Shown piece after piece: positions 11,329 through 23,400 of a stretch of 64,000 bases of DNA. The translations under genes were made by a program, and so were the position numbers. The stretch covers positions 26,226,413 to 26,290,412 of the forward strand of contig NC_090261.1 in the NCBI RefSeq assembly GCF_037325665.1, in the 5' to 3' direction. How positions within the stretch are numbered: position 1 is the first letter of the stretch; each line of letters starts with the position of its first letter. Source of the stretch: Littorina saxatilis. Taxonomy: Eukaryota; Mollusca; Gastropoda; Littorinimorpha; Littorinidae. Below the pieces are notes generated by a model. It was not told the DNA's origin and did not search any database. It saw nothing but the letters and a program-made list of their open reading frames with translations.

Positions 11329-12189
11329 CATTTACATGTAGTCAAGTTTTGACTAAATGTTTTAACATAGAGGGGGAATCGAGACGAGGGTTGTGGTGTA
11401 TGTGTGTGTGTCTGTCTGTGCGTGTGTGTGTGTAGAGCAATTCAGACTAAACTACTGGACCGATCTTTATGAAATTTGACATGAGAGTTCCTGGGTATGA
11501 TATCCTCAGACGTTTTTTTCATTTTTTTGATAAATGTCTTTGATGACGTCATATCCGGCTTTTCGTGAAAGTTGAGGCGGCACTGTCACGCTCTCATTTT
11601 TCAACCAAATTAGTTGAAATTTTGGTCAAGTAATCTCCGACGAAGCCCGGACTTCGGTATTGCATTTCAGCTTGGTGGCTTAAAATTAATTGATGACTTT
11701 GGTCATTAAAAATCTGAAAATTGTAAAAAAATTATTTTTTTTATAAAACGATCCAAATTTACGTTTATCTTATTCTCCATCATTTTCTCATTCCAAAAAC
11801 ATATAAATATGTTATATTTGAATTAAAAACAAGCTCTGAAAATTAAAAATATAAAAATTATGATCAAAATTAAAATTTCGAAATCAATTTAAAAACACTT
11901 TCATCTTATTCCTTGTCGGTTCCTTTTTCCAAAAACATATAGATATGATATGTTTGGATTGAAAACACGCTCAGAAAGTTAAAACGAAGAGAGGTACAGA
12001 AAAGCGTGCTATCCTTCTCAGTGCAACTACTACCCCGCTCTTCTTGTCAATTTCACTGCCTTTGCCATGAGCGGTGGACTGACGATGCTACGAGTATACG
12101 GTCTTGCTGCGTTGCATTGCGTTCAGTTTCATTCTGTGAGTTCGACAGCTACTTGACTAAATGTTGTTATTTTCGCCTTACGCGACTTG
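11329..12189 (+). mobile_element. MITE family A copy 1, subfamily I
   Basis: About 860 bp, AT-rich, beginning near TAGTCAAGTTTTGACTAAA and ending CTTGACTAAATGT then TTCGCCTTACGCGACTTG. Near-terminal AGTCAAG and CTTGACT are inverted repeats. A TG tract, ATGACGTCATATCCGGC and repeated CCAAAAACATATA motifs are diagnostic. No transposase is encoded, and the small frames in it are not proteins. Confidence 0.75.
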
Positions 12190-12523
12190 TTTTATTTTAT
12201 GGTACACTTTTGTTGTTGTAGCCAGACTGAAATGAATACTGTAGTTATCGCGGGTGGCCGTAAAATTGCTGCCTGGTCGGCTGATTTAATCAGAAGAGTA
12301 TTGATTGCAATGGGCTGTCGGTTGTTTGATCAATTGATGGCTTACTTTAGTGTTGGCTTATTTGCCAGGAAAAGAAATTGTGGGGGAGGGGTTTTGAGAA
12401 ACATTTTGTCCCCTTCATTTTGGTCATGAATTGAAAGGGAGTAAGAGCTGATAGCTTTCTGCTTGGTTAAAAAATAAATTCTTTCTGACAGGGTTTTCCC
12501 CACTGTTGTTTTTTCTCTGATAT
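12190..12523. other. No feature recognised
   Basis: Unique-looking sequence between two MITEs, without coding signal. Confidence 0.55.
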
Positions 12524-12727
12524 ACAGTGGAACCCTCCCACCCCCCCCCCCCCCCCAACCCCATATTTTAGAACCCCTGATTTAAGACTCCATCCCTTTT
12601 AAGACCCTGTATTCTCAGATATTCTGTTCATAACCTCTGTAAATGTAGCCCCATTTTAAGACCACCTCATTTTTAAGACCGGGTTTTCTCCGAGTTTTGA
12701 AGGTCTTAAAAGGTGGGTTGTGCAGTA
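12524..12727. mobile_element. MITE family B copy (CAGTGGAACC type)
   Basis: Starts ACAGTGGAACCCTCCC, contains alternating TTTTAAGACC blocks and ends near GTCTTAAAAGGTGGG then a decayed TGTGCAGTAT terminus. Other copies in this window end in GGGGTTCCACTGTAT, so the family is palindromic. Confidence 0.65.
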
Positions 12728-13108
12728 TATCCACACAAACTGAGAAATGGTCCAGGAATTTCACAATGTTAAAATTCTTTATAAACAGAGTGATTATCAG
12801 AGTCCTCATGCTAGCGTTGGCAGTAGTAAATGTAGCGTAAAAGCTAAATGTCAGCCCAGCCTCTGGTTGTCACCTTTGAGCGCATTAACTGCCATTGGCA
12901 ATCCTATGATACTTTGATCAGCTTAATAATTAACAGAGGAATAGCATGTAGCAGTAATCTGATTGAGTCAACCTCCTGCACTCCAAATGTTTTGCTCCCT
13001 CCTGTCAGCAAAAGGATCTTAAATGTCTGATTAAGCCTGAACCTCCTGCACTCTAAATTCTTTGCTCCTGTGAGCAAAAATGATCTTTAATGTCTTGCGC
13101 TCTCCGAT
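12728..13108. repeat. No gene; short CTCCTGCACTC duplication
   Basis: Two copies of a ~60-bp unit (AACCTCCTGCACTC-AAAT, near 12970 and 13041). Otherwise unremarkable. Confidence 0.45.
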
Positions 13109-13265
13109 ACAGTGGAACCCCCTATTTAGGGCGCCCTATCCCAACCCACCAACTCGATTCAGTTGAAGACCAGCTGCTAGTCTCAGATTTAATTTAGATT
13201 TACCCCCATGTTAAGACTCACTTCTGTTTAAGACCTGATTTTCTCAGCTTGTTGGCGGTCTCAAC
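13109..13265. mobile_element. MITE family B copy, right end lost
   Basis: ACAGTGGAACCCCCTATTTA at the left, then TTAAGACTCAC and TTTAAGACCTGATTTTCTCA. The right terminus is not recognisable. Confidence 0.5.
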
Positions 13266-13430
13266 ACTTTCTACCCCACCTATGTTGACCAAGTTTTTTT
13301 TAGCCGAGACCAGCTGTGCTGCAGCAGGTCACTAGTTAGTAGTAACTGTGTAGAAACTGTGTATCAACACACTGGAATGCAGGCGTTGAATCGACGTTAC
13401 AGGAAGCGACTGAAGCTAACAGTCTGAGCT

Positions 13431-13535
13431 GATATATCCGTACCTGGTCAGATAGAGCCATATGAGTGGGTACGGATATATCCGTACCTGGTCAGATAGA
13501 GCCATATGTGTGGGTACGGATATATCCGTACCTGG
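13431..13535. repeat. 44-bp tandem repeat with 16-bp palindrome
   Basis: TACGGATATATCCGTA, a perfect 16-bp palindrome, occurs at 13471-13486 and 13515-13530, with a half copy at 13431-13444. The spacer is CCTGGTCAGATAGAGCCATA. Confidence 0.85.
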
Positions 13536-14914
13536 CAGAAAATGAGTTAAATGGGGGTACAAACCGGACTTCTGATATGTATTGTCTGTATAAGTTTTCA
13601 ACAAACCTTAATTCCTGTGTGATTGTTCAAGTAGCTCTCTAGTTTCATTTCTGCCCTATTTTTTTTTATCAGGGTTGCAGATTCGTTGCCATGTCGATGA
13701 AAACAGCCTAAAAACGCTTTCTATGCATCACATGTGGTAAGGGGTGTAAGGCACACAAAAGCACAGAGTAAATGAAGGGAATGAAACTGGGCAGGCAAGC
13801 TGACTGCCTAAACAAACACATTCATTGGGTTTGATAGAGGACTAGTGATTGTTTTTGCTGGCTGCATGGGCGCTTTGACTCATTAGTCACCTGTGGCTGT
13901 TACAGTGTCACACTGTGTGTGGGTAGAAATCAATAAAGTAGCAGCTAATATCCATCATGTTTGTAGGGGAAGGGGCAACCAGCCTGTGGTTACTAAATTT
14001 ACCATGACTAGGGTTATATATTACCTGTAGTCTGAGTGTCAAGCTGCTAGAGCGTGCGAGGAAAACATAATTATCGGCTAAGTTTAGACAGTCGTACTAA
14101 GAGTGTCTGAAATGCATACCAAAGAGGGATCGGTGTTGGGTACTTTGAAAGGTAGCTGTACTCTGAGACAAGGTCAAACGTGTGCATATTATTTTGTGTG
14201 ACATGAACATAATGCTGATGTCGGTGTGAAAACTGGGACACCCACCTTTCTTTTGTGTGCAAAAACACATTGTTTTTCGTCATTTCGTCATTGCTGAATA
14301 TGTGTTCACAAATGATACTATGCATAGCCTAAAAAAAGTTACATGTAATACTAGTAGTTCTAGGAGAGCAAACAAATTTCAACAGAAATCTTTTTATGTG
14401 TACAAGAGTGACATTTTTCACTTCACATGATATGCACAGTTTATGACATGTATTTCAAATGCAGAATTTAAAAAAACAAGATAAGTTGTTGTGGAACATT
14501 TAATTATAGACAAAAATAAACGACACTACAACCTTGATCTATTGGTCTTTGAAGAGGACGAACAAGGTACACACCAGACAAATGAAAAAGAAGAGGAGAC
14601 ACATTATAAGCTTTCACAAATGAGAATCAGACTTTTAGCAGAAATCAGACCTTTTTATTTTTTTTAGCTCCGAAACACAATTTTGGAGTCATTTTTGTGA
14701 TCCATCCTCAGAATGTATGCATTCTTTTTTTTTGGAACCACAGACTCCTTGCAGACTTGTTCATGGGTCCTTGTTCCCATGTCTGAGTTTTGGATCAGTT
14801 GTGTTTGCTCCTTCAAATGCAATCACTTAGAGAACACATGCCTAATCCCATCACCACCACCAGCAACAGCCTTAGCACTAGCAGCAACCACAACAGAGAG
14901 CTAAGAAGCATCCC
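13536..14914. other. No gene recognised
   Basis: AT-rich intergenic or intronic sequence without coding or repeat structure that I can name. Confidence 0.55.
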
Positions 14915-14918
14915 TTAA

Positions 14919-15285
14919 AGGCCTGTCCAGACACTCCAGGCCGACCCTGTCCACATTTGACTTATGCTCAAAACGGTCCCACTGGGCGCGCCGCGGCGGG
15001 TTATGATTGCGTAGCGTTATTTGCAGAAGAATAGAACGTGTTCTAATTTCTCTGACACAGACATAGAACGGCGGAAATTTGACCAATCAGAGCAAACCAG
15101 AGCGATGACGTCAGTCGATGTAACTGAACCTTCCTGCCTTTATGTGACCTTGACGCTTCCGCTCCACTGATACCGCGTTGTGAAAAAAGTCGTCAATGTG
15201 TGGCCACTCGGCAAAATTCCGCGCGACGCATAAAACGGCCTGCGGCGCATATACCGTAAAACGGCGTCCAAGTCTGGTCGGCCCT
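14919..15285. mobile_element. CpG-rich MITE, AGG/CCT ends
   Basis: Ends AGGCCTGTCCAGAC and GTCTGGTCGGCCCT are imperfect inverted repeats; the left flank is TTAA, the right TTAG (TA duplication intact). The interior is far richer in CpG than its surroundings (GGCGCGCCGCGGCGGG at 14986-15001). Confidence 0.5.
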
Positions 15286-15801
15286 TTAGCACCAAAAGAA
15301 ATGTCCTTATCTGCCAAAGAAAGGGAGCCAGGAAATACTCAGTTGGCAGGCAATCTCAGTCTGTAATTGGTGCCATCAAGTGGTGTCAGCATCGATATTA
15401 ATGGTGAATGCCTCACCCACCTCACTCCCTCTACCCATCCTCCCTGTTTCGAACCTTCTGGTTGATGTAATTGGTATTATGGATTAGAATATAAGCTAAG
15501 GCAGGAGCTTAAATGGTAGGCTATACATACATAGTGGGGTTGGTGTAGCTGGAAACGAGGACAGTCTTGCCCAATGATAGCTTGAGGGAGTGTGCAGAAT
15601 TGCTTTTTGCTGGAACAGTACCCTGAGCCTAAGGGGGGATAGTAGTTGAAGATGCTTTTGGTACCTGTTCAATTAATGATTAAGAGGGGGGAGGGCCAAA
15701 AGGGGTGTTTGAAATACCCTGTTAAAGAGCTGTGCTGTCCACCAAATAGGAACACCAGAGGACCTTGGGATCACTGGCCAGTGGGGATTTTTTCCTATTA
15801 T

Positions 15802-15898
<97 letters not shown>

Positions 15899-18800
15899 TG
15901 TGTATTAGTACACAAGTGAAGGATGTAAGGTTAAGTCAAAAGCATTTCTCATTTCATTTTGTAGTTCCATGTACACACTAAGCAGTACATAATAATATTG
16001 TCCAGATGTCAGGCCACATTTTTTTAAACAAAACAAATTCAGCTTTCTTCTTTATCCAAACTCAGTGGGCGGTTGCATTCATACCATTTTCATGGGAAAT
16101 CCAACCTATCAATCCCATGGGAAATCCAACCACCTAATAATTCCATGGGAAATTCAGGAGAACAGTCTTAACAAGGTTTGCTCTCACCAGGAAAAGACAG
16201 GCGAGTGGTGGTGCAGCAACAAGGGAGAAGACAGATCATGCAATATTCCCATTTTGGCGACTGTTGATCTTTACCAGAAACCACTGGAGGCACGCAGGGG
16301 AGCTTCGGGAGTAGTTCCTGGTGTGCTTGAACAAAACGAAGGTCTGACAGAGACCGGTGGGGCGGGAGACGTGAATGATAATGAGTCTATTTCCTGTCTC
16401 GCCTACGTCTGTATCCTTGTCCTCGTAAAGATGCTTGAGATGTTTGAAGTTTAGGTGGAAAGTGTGACATTTGGATGTTTTTTAGAGTTGAGGTGCTCAT
16501 GGTTTTCAGGATAAGTGATATTCTGTCCAGGCAATCAATCATGCGGTTATTAAATTAATTTGCAAGAAAAATAATCTCTCAAAGAAACACAAAATGGTCA
16601 AGTACACGGGTTGCCGATTCCTTTCTGGAATGTTTAGACAAATTTAATCTGGTAAAATACCACAAAGTATCACCTAATGCGATGCCTGGCAGCAGAGTTA
16701 AATTAATGCCAGTGGTAATAATGATTTCCACATTTCAGTTTTTATGGCATCACAGACAATTGTTATTGTGGAGCGTAACCCATGCTTAACATTAACTGGG
16801 CAGGGCCCCTCGGTACAAAGAAGGTAACTGTCATCCAAATAGGAAGATTGCATGCAGAACTGTTGTCAATCACCCCGCTAAATAGTTAGACATACTCCAT
16901 CTTCAGAGGAAGAAAGATAGCGATGAGTGCATTACTGTAAGTTAAGCACTCAGCCACGGCATCTCTGCGCTGCGACACGACTCCCACAGGTCTGGAATTT
17001 GTAGGCGCTGTTAGGACGTGATGGGAGTAAGGGGAGGCATGATGCCAGGATGAGGGATGCTGTTTCCCCTCACAGAAAGAAGCCTTGCTTAATCGCGGTG
17101 GGTGGAGAGGCCAGCTCTTTGGGGAGGGACGGGCAAAAGCTGGTGGACACTCTTCTCTGGCAGATACAGGAGGGAGGCTTAGGGCGAATCAATAGCCGGT
17201 GTAGTCCATCCAGGTTTAAGGGTCTCTCGGGCCAGCTTTGAGTAGATGGGGCTCAGGTATTCATTTACTGCCATTTGAGACACACTGTGCTGTGCCTGGG
17301 AAGTTTTGTTGGGGCTGCTTCACTGAAGAACCCATGTTCTGGCTTGTTCACTGGACAGCACAAGTTTTAGCTGCATAGCCCCTTTTCTAGAGGAGCAATA
17401 GATTTGTTAATGCACTTTTTGTAACATGCCTTTTCCAAATTGATGGTAATTGACACATCAAGATGTTTAGCAGGCTTTGCCGCTTAGTTTGATATGATAT
17501 TTTAATGAATTTAAGACAGTGTATGCGGATGATTCTTGAGAGTATTTTGAGAGAGCTGTAACGACTGAAGTGAAGACAAATGTTTGATAAGAACAGATTG
17601 CAGTGTAGCTACCGGATGCTTTTAGGGAGATAACAGTTACTGACAGATAATTGTTCCATTTATTTTTGTTTCTTTAATCATTGAATTTACACAAAGTTGC
17701 TTTAAGTTTTAGATGCCTGGAAGTTCAGATGTATCACAACAGAAAACAAGCACATAAGTTGAATACACACACAAACACTGCATTGCACACATGGGGAAAA
17801 AACACTTCTGTAAGTGTAAGGTTAGCAGGTAAATAAGTTTTCACTTGTGTCATGGATGGTAAATGATTTATTACACCTTCACCACAGTATATGCTGAGTC
17901 ATCATTTTTGCTTCAGAATGTCTTTTTGCCTTGCAGTAATTTAGAGCCACACAGAGTAAAGGTATCCACTTTCCAATTTGATATCTATGTTGGGATAGTC
18001 ACACTTGACACCTTTTGTGGTACATTTCCAGGACAAATAACATTGTGAAGATCACTCTTCTTGACCTTTGCTATCTGCAGCTCAGTCCTTTTTGTTACCT
18101 GCGCAGTTGGCAGTCAACCTTAAAGGAATAATACCTCAGGGAAAAGGCCCTTAGATCACTTAAAAGTTTTTTTTGAAGGGAGGTCTCAACAGAGAACTTC
18201 CACTGTAAAGGAGAAAAGCCACATTTGGATGAGAGATTCCAACTGACCAGGGGTCATTAATTCACTTCACTGCTGGGCATCTGTGACATGCACATCCATT
18301 GTTTCAGTGGGATCAGGTGCCACCAGTCTTCACTTACAATGCCTGTAATTATGGATGGCTGTGTCAGGGGGGGGGGGGGGGGGGGGATTATGAAGCAGTC
18401 AGTAAACATTCTGCCCACAGGGGGTTCAGCTGAGACGGTGTTTTCAGCTGACTGGGTCCATCGCACTGACAGTAGCCCTATTATATTATGTTAGCGCTCT
18501 GTGGCCCACTTGTGCCTGTGTTGTACTGCCTGGGTCCTCAAATTTGTCTCACTCCAGCCTATTACTGTCTCTTCTGTCTGGCTGCGTGAAGGAATGGTTT
18601 ATGTCTGCAACTTGACGATGTGTGTGTGTGTCACTGTGTGTGTCTGTGTCTGTGTGTCTGTATCTATGTCTGTGTCTGTGTGTGTCTGCCTGTCTGTCTT
18701 TGTGTGTGTGTGTGTGTTACATGGATGAATAGAAAAGTCTGCATCTGTGCGGTAGTGAAAGATAAATGGTCATAGTTCTCATGCCAGTTATGACCTGGGT

Positions 18801-19315
18801 TAACACTTGGCTGTTGAGGGTGGAGTGTCCTAGCTTTTATGGATTTCGCTTGCAATGATCAGGAACGTGAATGGTTTTAAGCATTTAAAAAGATGTGCTA
18901 TTTAACTATCAGAAATAGTCTGAGTGCAGAACCCAGAATAGGTTGAACCTACCAATAGAAGTTTTGGTAATATTTCTTAGTATGCATAATGACAGTCTCT
19001 GCTAGCTTTGCAATTTGTTCACGGTAGAATATCCAGGATGTTTGATTCAAACAGACTTGAAATTTGCTTTTGAAATACCTACATGTACTGTGATAGACTT
19101 TTGTGTGTTCTTGTGTTTTGTCAGTCTGGGGGATTCAGTGTTTTGATTCAGTTCAGAGGGATTTATTTGGAAAGGCGTTTCTGAAGATGTCATGTACCTT
19201 TTTTTCCCCGGTACATGTACATGTTTTTTAAGAACATGTTCTCTAACTGTCAACATTGATTATTCTCTGCACATTTTACCAATGACAGGTCTTAATTCTT
19301 TTCAATCATTAACAT

Positions 19316-19349
<34 letters not shown>

Positions 19350-19703
19350 TGAGCACGTGTGTGTGTGTGTGTTTGTGTGCATTTGTATGTATTTATGGAT
19401 GTGTGACTTCTGCATTGCTCAGCTATTCCTTGTATCACACTTGGCTGAATAATAAATCTTGTGATCATGATGGGATTATGATTTGTTATTTCACCTCCCA
19501 GCTCGTTGTGTCTTATGTGTATTTTCTGCCTGCTTCATTTTTCATTGTCTTCAGTATTTATGTGTTTTTTCCACAACTGAATTGGTTGTCATCTTAATAA
19601 TTTGTTGGGCCTGCTTTTTGCACCCTGAACCATTGTTTCATAGCTAGTCTCCAAGTATTTGTGTAAATATTAATTGCGAGGTCTGTGTCTTGATGTGTTT
19701 CAG
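15286..19703. other. No gene; microsatellites
   Basis: No conserved coding exon seen. Holds a ~95-bp (GT)n at 15806-15900, a poly-G run at 18367-18386, TG-rich tracts at 18618-18717 and 19320-19372, and a short GGGAAATCCAACC triplication near 16091-16150. Non-coding 5' exons of TMEM63 could lie here. Confidence 0.55.
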
Positions 19704-19802
19704 GTGAGGAGATGATGCTTTGTGTCAGGGGCTAGAGGCTGAGGCACAGGACCCTAGAACATTTAATAATAAGGCTTCAAAAGCCAGTAGTTTCTCTCAA
19801 GC

Positions 19803-19940
19803 ATGTCGTTAACAACCCCTCGTATCCCTGCCCCGGAGCCCAACTGCCAGAAAGGCTACAACAACAGTAACAACGTCGTACTGTACGACGCCTACAATGG
19901 CATACCTGGTACTCTCGGGGTTAACGCCATCGCTTTACTT
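19803..19940 (+). CDS. TMEM63: TMEM63 exon 1 (residues 1-46)
   Basis: Starts at the first ATG after an in-frame TAG. Encodes an Asn-rich extracellular head followed by the start of the first membrane segment ([11 protein letters not shown]). Donor is CTT|gtgagt, phase 0. A good acceptor (tgtttcag at 19696-19703) lies just upstream, so this exon probably begins near 19704 and is preceded by a non-coding exon. Confidence 0.88.
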
Positions 19941-20369
19941 GTGAGTACATTGTGTGTGTGTCTTTTTTGTGTGGTGCGTGTGAGCAGGGGCGGACGAGGG
20001 GGGGGTTCTGGGGTTTCCGGAAACCCCCCCCCCCCAGCCAAAAAATAAAAATATTTTTGTGGTTTCAGTTTTGGGGGTTGAGTTTCAATTTTTGGGGTCT
20101 TAATCAGTGACAAAATCTGCTGCCTGAAACTGGTAATGATCATCCTCAGAATGCACCAGATTGCACCATTTTGCATCCTTTTTTTCAAAATGTTCCGGGG
20201 GGCATGCCCCCGGACCCCCCTAGCAAGCTAGGCGCTTCGCGCCGTCAGCTATGCGCTTCGCGCCTTCACACCCATATCTTCACAATATACTTTGGGAAAC
20301 CCCCCCCATAACATGAACTGATCCGCCCCTGGTGAGTGTATGCATGCGAGCGTGCGCATGTTGCGTAGT

Positions 20370-20444
<75 letters not shown>

Positions 20445-23400
20445 GAGTAATCTAATTGACCCTGTTTTGGGGGCTAACCCTAAAACGTTTTTTCATTACT
20501 CTGACTTTTTTTAAAGATTCACAGACATTAGGCACTCCATTCCCACCGAAAATGAAGCAAAAGAGAGGAGAAAAAGAAGAAAAACAAACACCTCCCATCT
20601 ACCCTGTTTTGTTGTTGTTGTTTTTTTAATCATGTTATCCTATATCAAACTTTATTTTAGGGCTTTATATGGTAAATTTTACCAACCATGTTACCTCTTC
20701 TGCTTTGCAGGTCCTGTTACTGCTGTTCACACTGCTGAGAAAGATTGCGTGGGATTATGGTCGTCTGGCGCTGGTTAGCAGAACAGAAGAGAAGTCAGTA
20801 AACTTTCTGTCTCACTCTTTATTTGCCATTTTGGGTGTAGTCTATAACTGTGTATTTGTGTTGTCAATTTATGTCGAGTCTTGTAAACTTCTGCTTGAAA
20901 TATGGGTGTGCTTTCTTGCTATAACAGTGTAAGAGTGTGTGTGTGTGTGTGCTGTTCTGTTCTGCAAGTTCAGTTTGCCATGTTTACTTGTAGCTGTGTT
21001 TTAAAGTATGTGACAGGTGACTGCACTTTTTGTCTCGTTGACAGTTGTTTGAATCATTGTCCTGCCCTTCTGCTGGGTTTTGTTTGTTTTAGAGGAACTG
21101 TAAATATGATTGACATCATTTAAACAGGCATTTGTTTCCTTTGTCATTTCACCTCATAGTTTTACCTGTGTCTACTTTTTATATGCTCCTTTCGTGCGTC
21201 CATCTGTTTGTCCATCTTTCAGACCATCGCTACTTCGGTTCGTAAATCTATCTGTCTTTTCATACGCTGTCCGTTTATCCATTGAACCATCCCCCCATCT
21301 GCATGATTGTATCTGTAGGTTACATTGAAGAACGCCTGCATCATTTTCTTTGAGTGAGAGTTTTTCTTCAGATCAAAAGGAATTAATATTGATGCACTAC
21401 AGGATGATGGTAGGGGAAAATGTGTTAGAAACAAGTATAGGTCTAGCAAGTTATGGAGGGTGTGTGTGTGTCTTTTATACCTACATGTGTTTGTGTGTGG
21501 GTGTGTGCTTGTATTTGTGTCTGTGTGTGTATGTGGGTGCGTGCATGCATATGTGTGGGTGTGTGTGTGTTGCCACAACAGTAATTCGATCAGTGTGCAC
21601 TCCCTCCTGTTTAATGACAAAGGTGAGAGGTGTGTAAAGTCAGAGAATAAGTTTTTATACCCAGGTGTGTTTGTGTGCGTGCGTGCATGTGTGCATGGGT
21701 GCTTGCGTGTGTGTGTGTGTGTGCATGTGTGAGTGTGTGTTTGTTTGTTTGTGTGTAAATGTGACCGCAGGGATGTGCTAAGTGTACAATCGCACCTGTT
21801 TACTGAAGAAGACTTGAAGTGTGTAAAGTCAGAAGCAAAGTCAGCTTACTCCTCCCCTATGATGAGTATTGTGCTGCACTACTCCTTCATGTAATTGCAC
21901 TTCAAAATATTTTGCGCAGATGTGCAGTTGGTTCATCTTATTGCATGACAAAAGTTTTGAAGACTTGCAAACTCATTGCATGCTTTTTTGTTTAAATTAT
22001 TTGGAAACCTTTGGAGGATTTTCTTAAATACACCATACTATCAGGATGTTTTAGTTCTCTAAAATTGTTTTGAAAAGAATGATTGGGCTGCAGGGCAGAA
22101 CTATGAGTATACAAGTGGAAACCTTTGGAGGATTTTCTTAAATACACCATACTATCAGGATGTTTTAGTTCTCTAAAATTGTTTTGAAAAGAATGATTGG
22201 GCTGCAGGGCAGAACTATGAGTATACAAGTCTACATTTATGTTTTCCATTTATGTGTTATGAACTTTAAATGTTAACTCTGAATGTTAACACTCCAAACG
22301 TTTGTGTTTTGCTTTCAGTAAAGTAGTTGTTATTTTGGGTTGACTTGTGCTGTTTTCAGTACACGTGATTGTGATTTTGCATTGACTTATGTTTTCAGTA
22401 CACATAGTTGTTACTTTGCATTGTTTTATTTTGTTTTCAGTACTTTATTTTCAGTACACCTACCTAGAAATTATGTATGGTTGACTTACATACATGGTTT
22501 TCAGTACACACGATTGTTATTTTGCGTTGAGTTACGTTGTTTTCAGAAGATATATTTTATTTTATGTTCATTTGTATTGTTTCCAGCAGGCAATTCTCGG
22601 GTTCGGGCTCAGGATACAATGTGTATGGATAGCAGCAGGTTTACCCACAAAGGAAACCTGATTTTTTACTTGGTTTATCACACATACCTGGGAATGATCT
22701 TTTGTCCTATACCCTGTGCTCTCTGCCTGTATCTGACTGCTAGTAGCTGACAGTAAGGGAATATTTACTGATAGCATGCAGCGCTCTACTTGTAGTTCTT
22801 TTAGATATGCTCCTTGGTAGAGGTACTGCTCCATAATGATTATATAGGACAGGACAGTGGTACTTGCAATGAAAGAATGTCCTTGGGACCAACCCAAGGT
22901 GTCCCTACACTGCAGGTGGCCTGTCATGACCGCTATATTTTGTTCAAGATAATAGACAAAGGGACAACAAAAGGTGTTCTTTATTGGTAGGTGTCCTGAG
23001 CTCTCATTTCAGAGGCCTCACATTGCAGGTACCACTGTTACATTACTAATACAGTATTAATAACCAGGTTAATGACCATTTACTGAAAATTTTTGATCTC
23101 TTAGTTGCATAAAGTGAGATTATCAAGTGTTTTAACATCTCTGTTGAAAAATCTAGCACTTTTCATGTCTTTCTTTTTTCTCCCAATTTTGCTGCGGGCA
23201 GGTTTCACGGTATTGATTTCAGCCATTTCCCATTTTCTCACACTTCCAGTCAAACATAAAACTGTGAAATACTGTGAACATGGATGTTATTGTAATTAAT
23301 TAGGATCAGTACCGCACAAAACAAAGAAAAAAATTATACGCAGAGTCTTTTTTTCCATAGAAAATCAAGCGAAACGAAAGTTGCCCCCAAAACGTGAAAA

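Noticed and set aside
12006-12221. Cys-rich frames at 12006-12221 and 60747-60974 that resemble each other
   Set aside because: Similarity is due to both lying in MITE family A; other copies do not keep the frame.
16065-16454. 129-residue open frame on the + strand
   Set aside because: No recognisable domain, no splice-site or conservation signal, and ordinary composition for chance frames in this genome.
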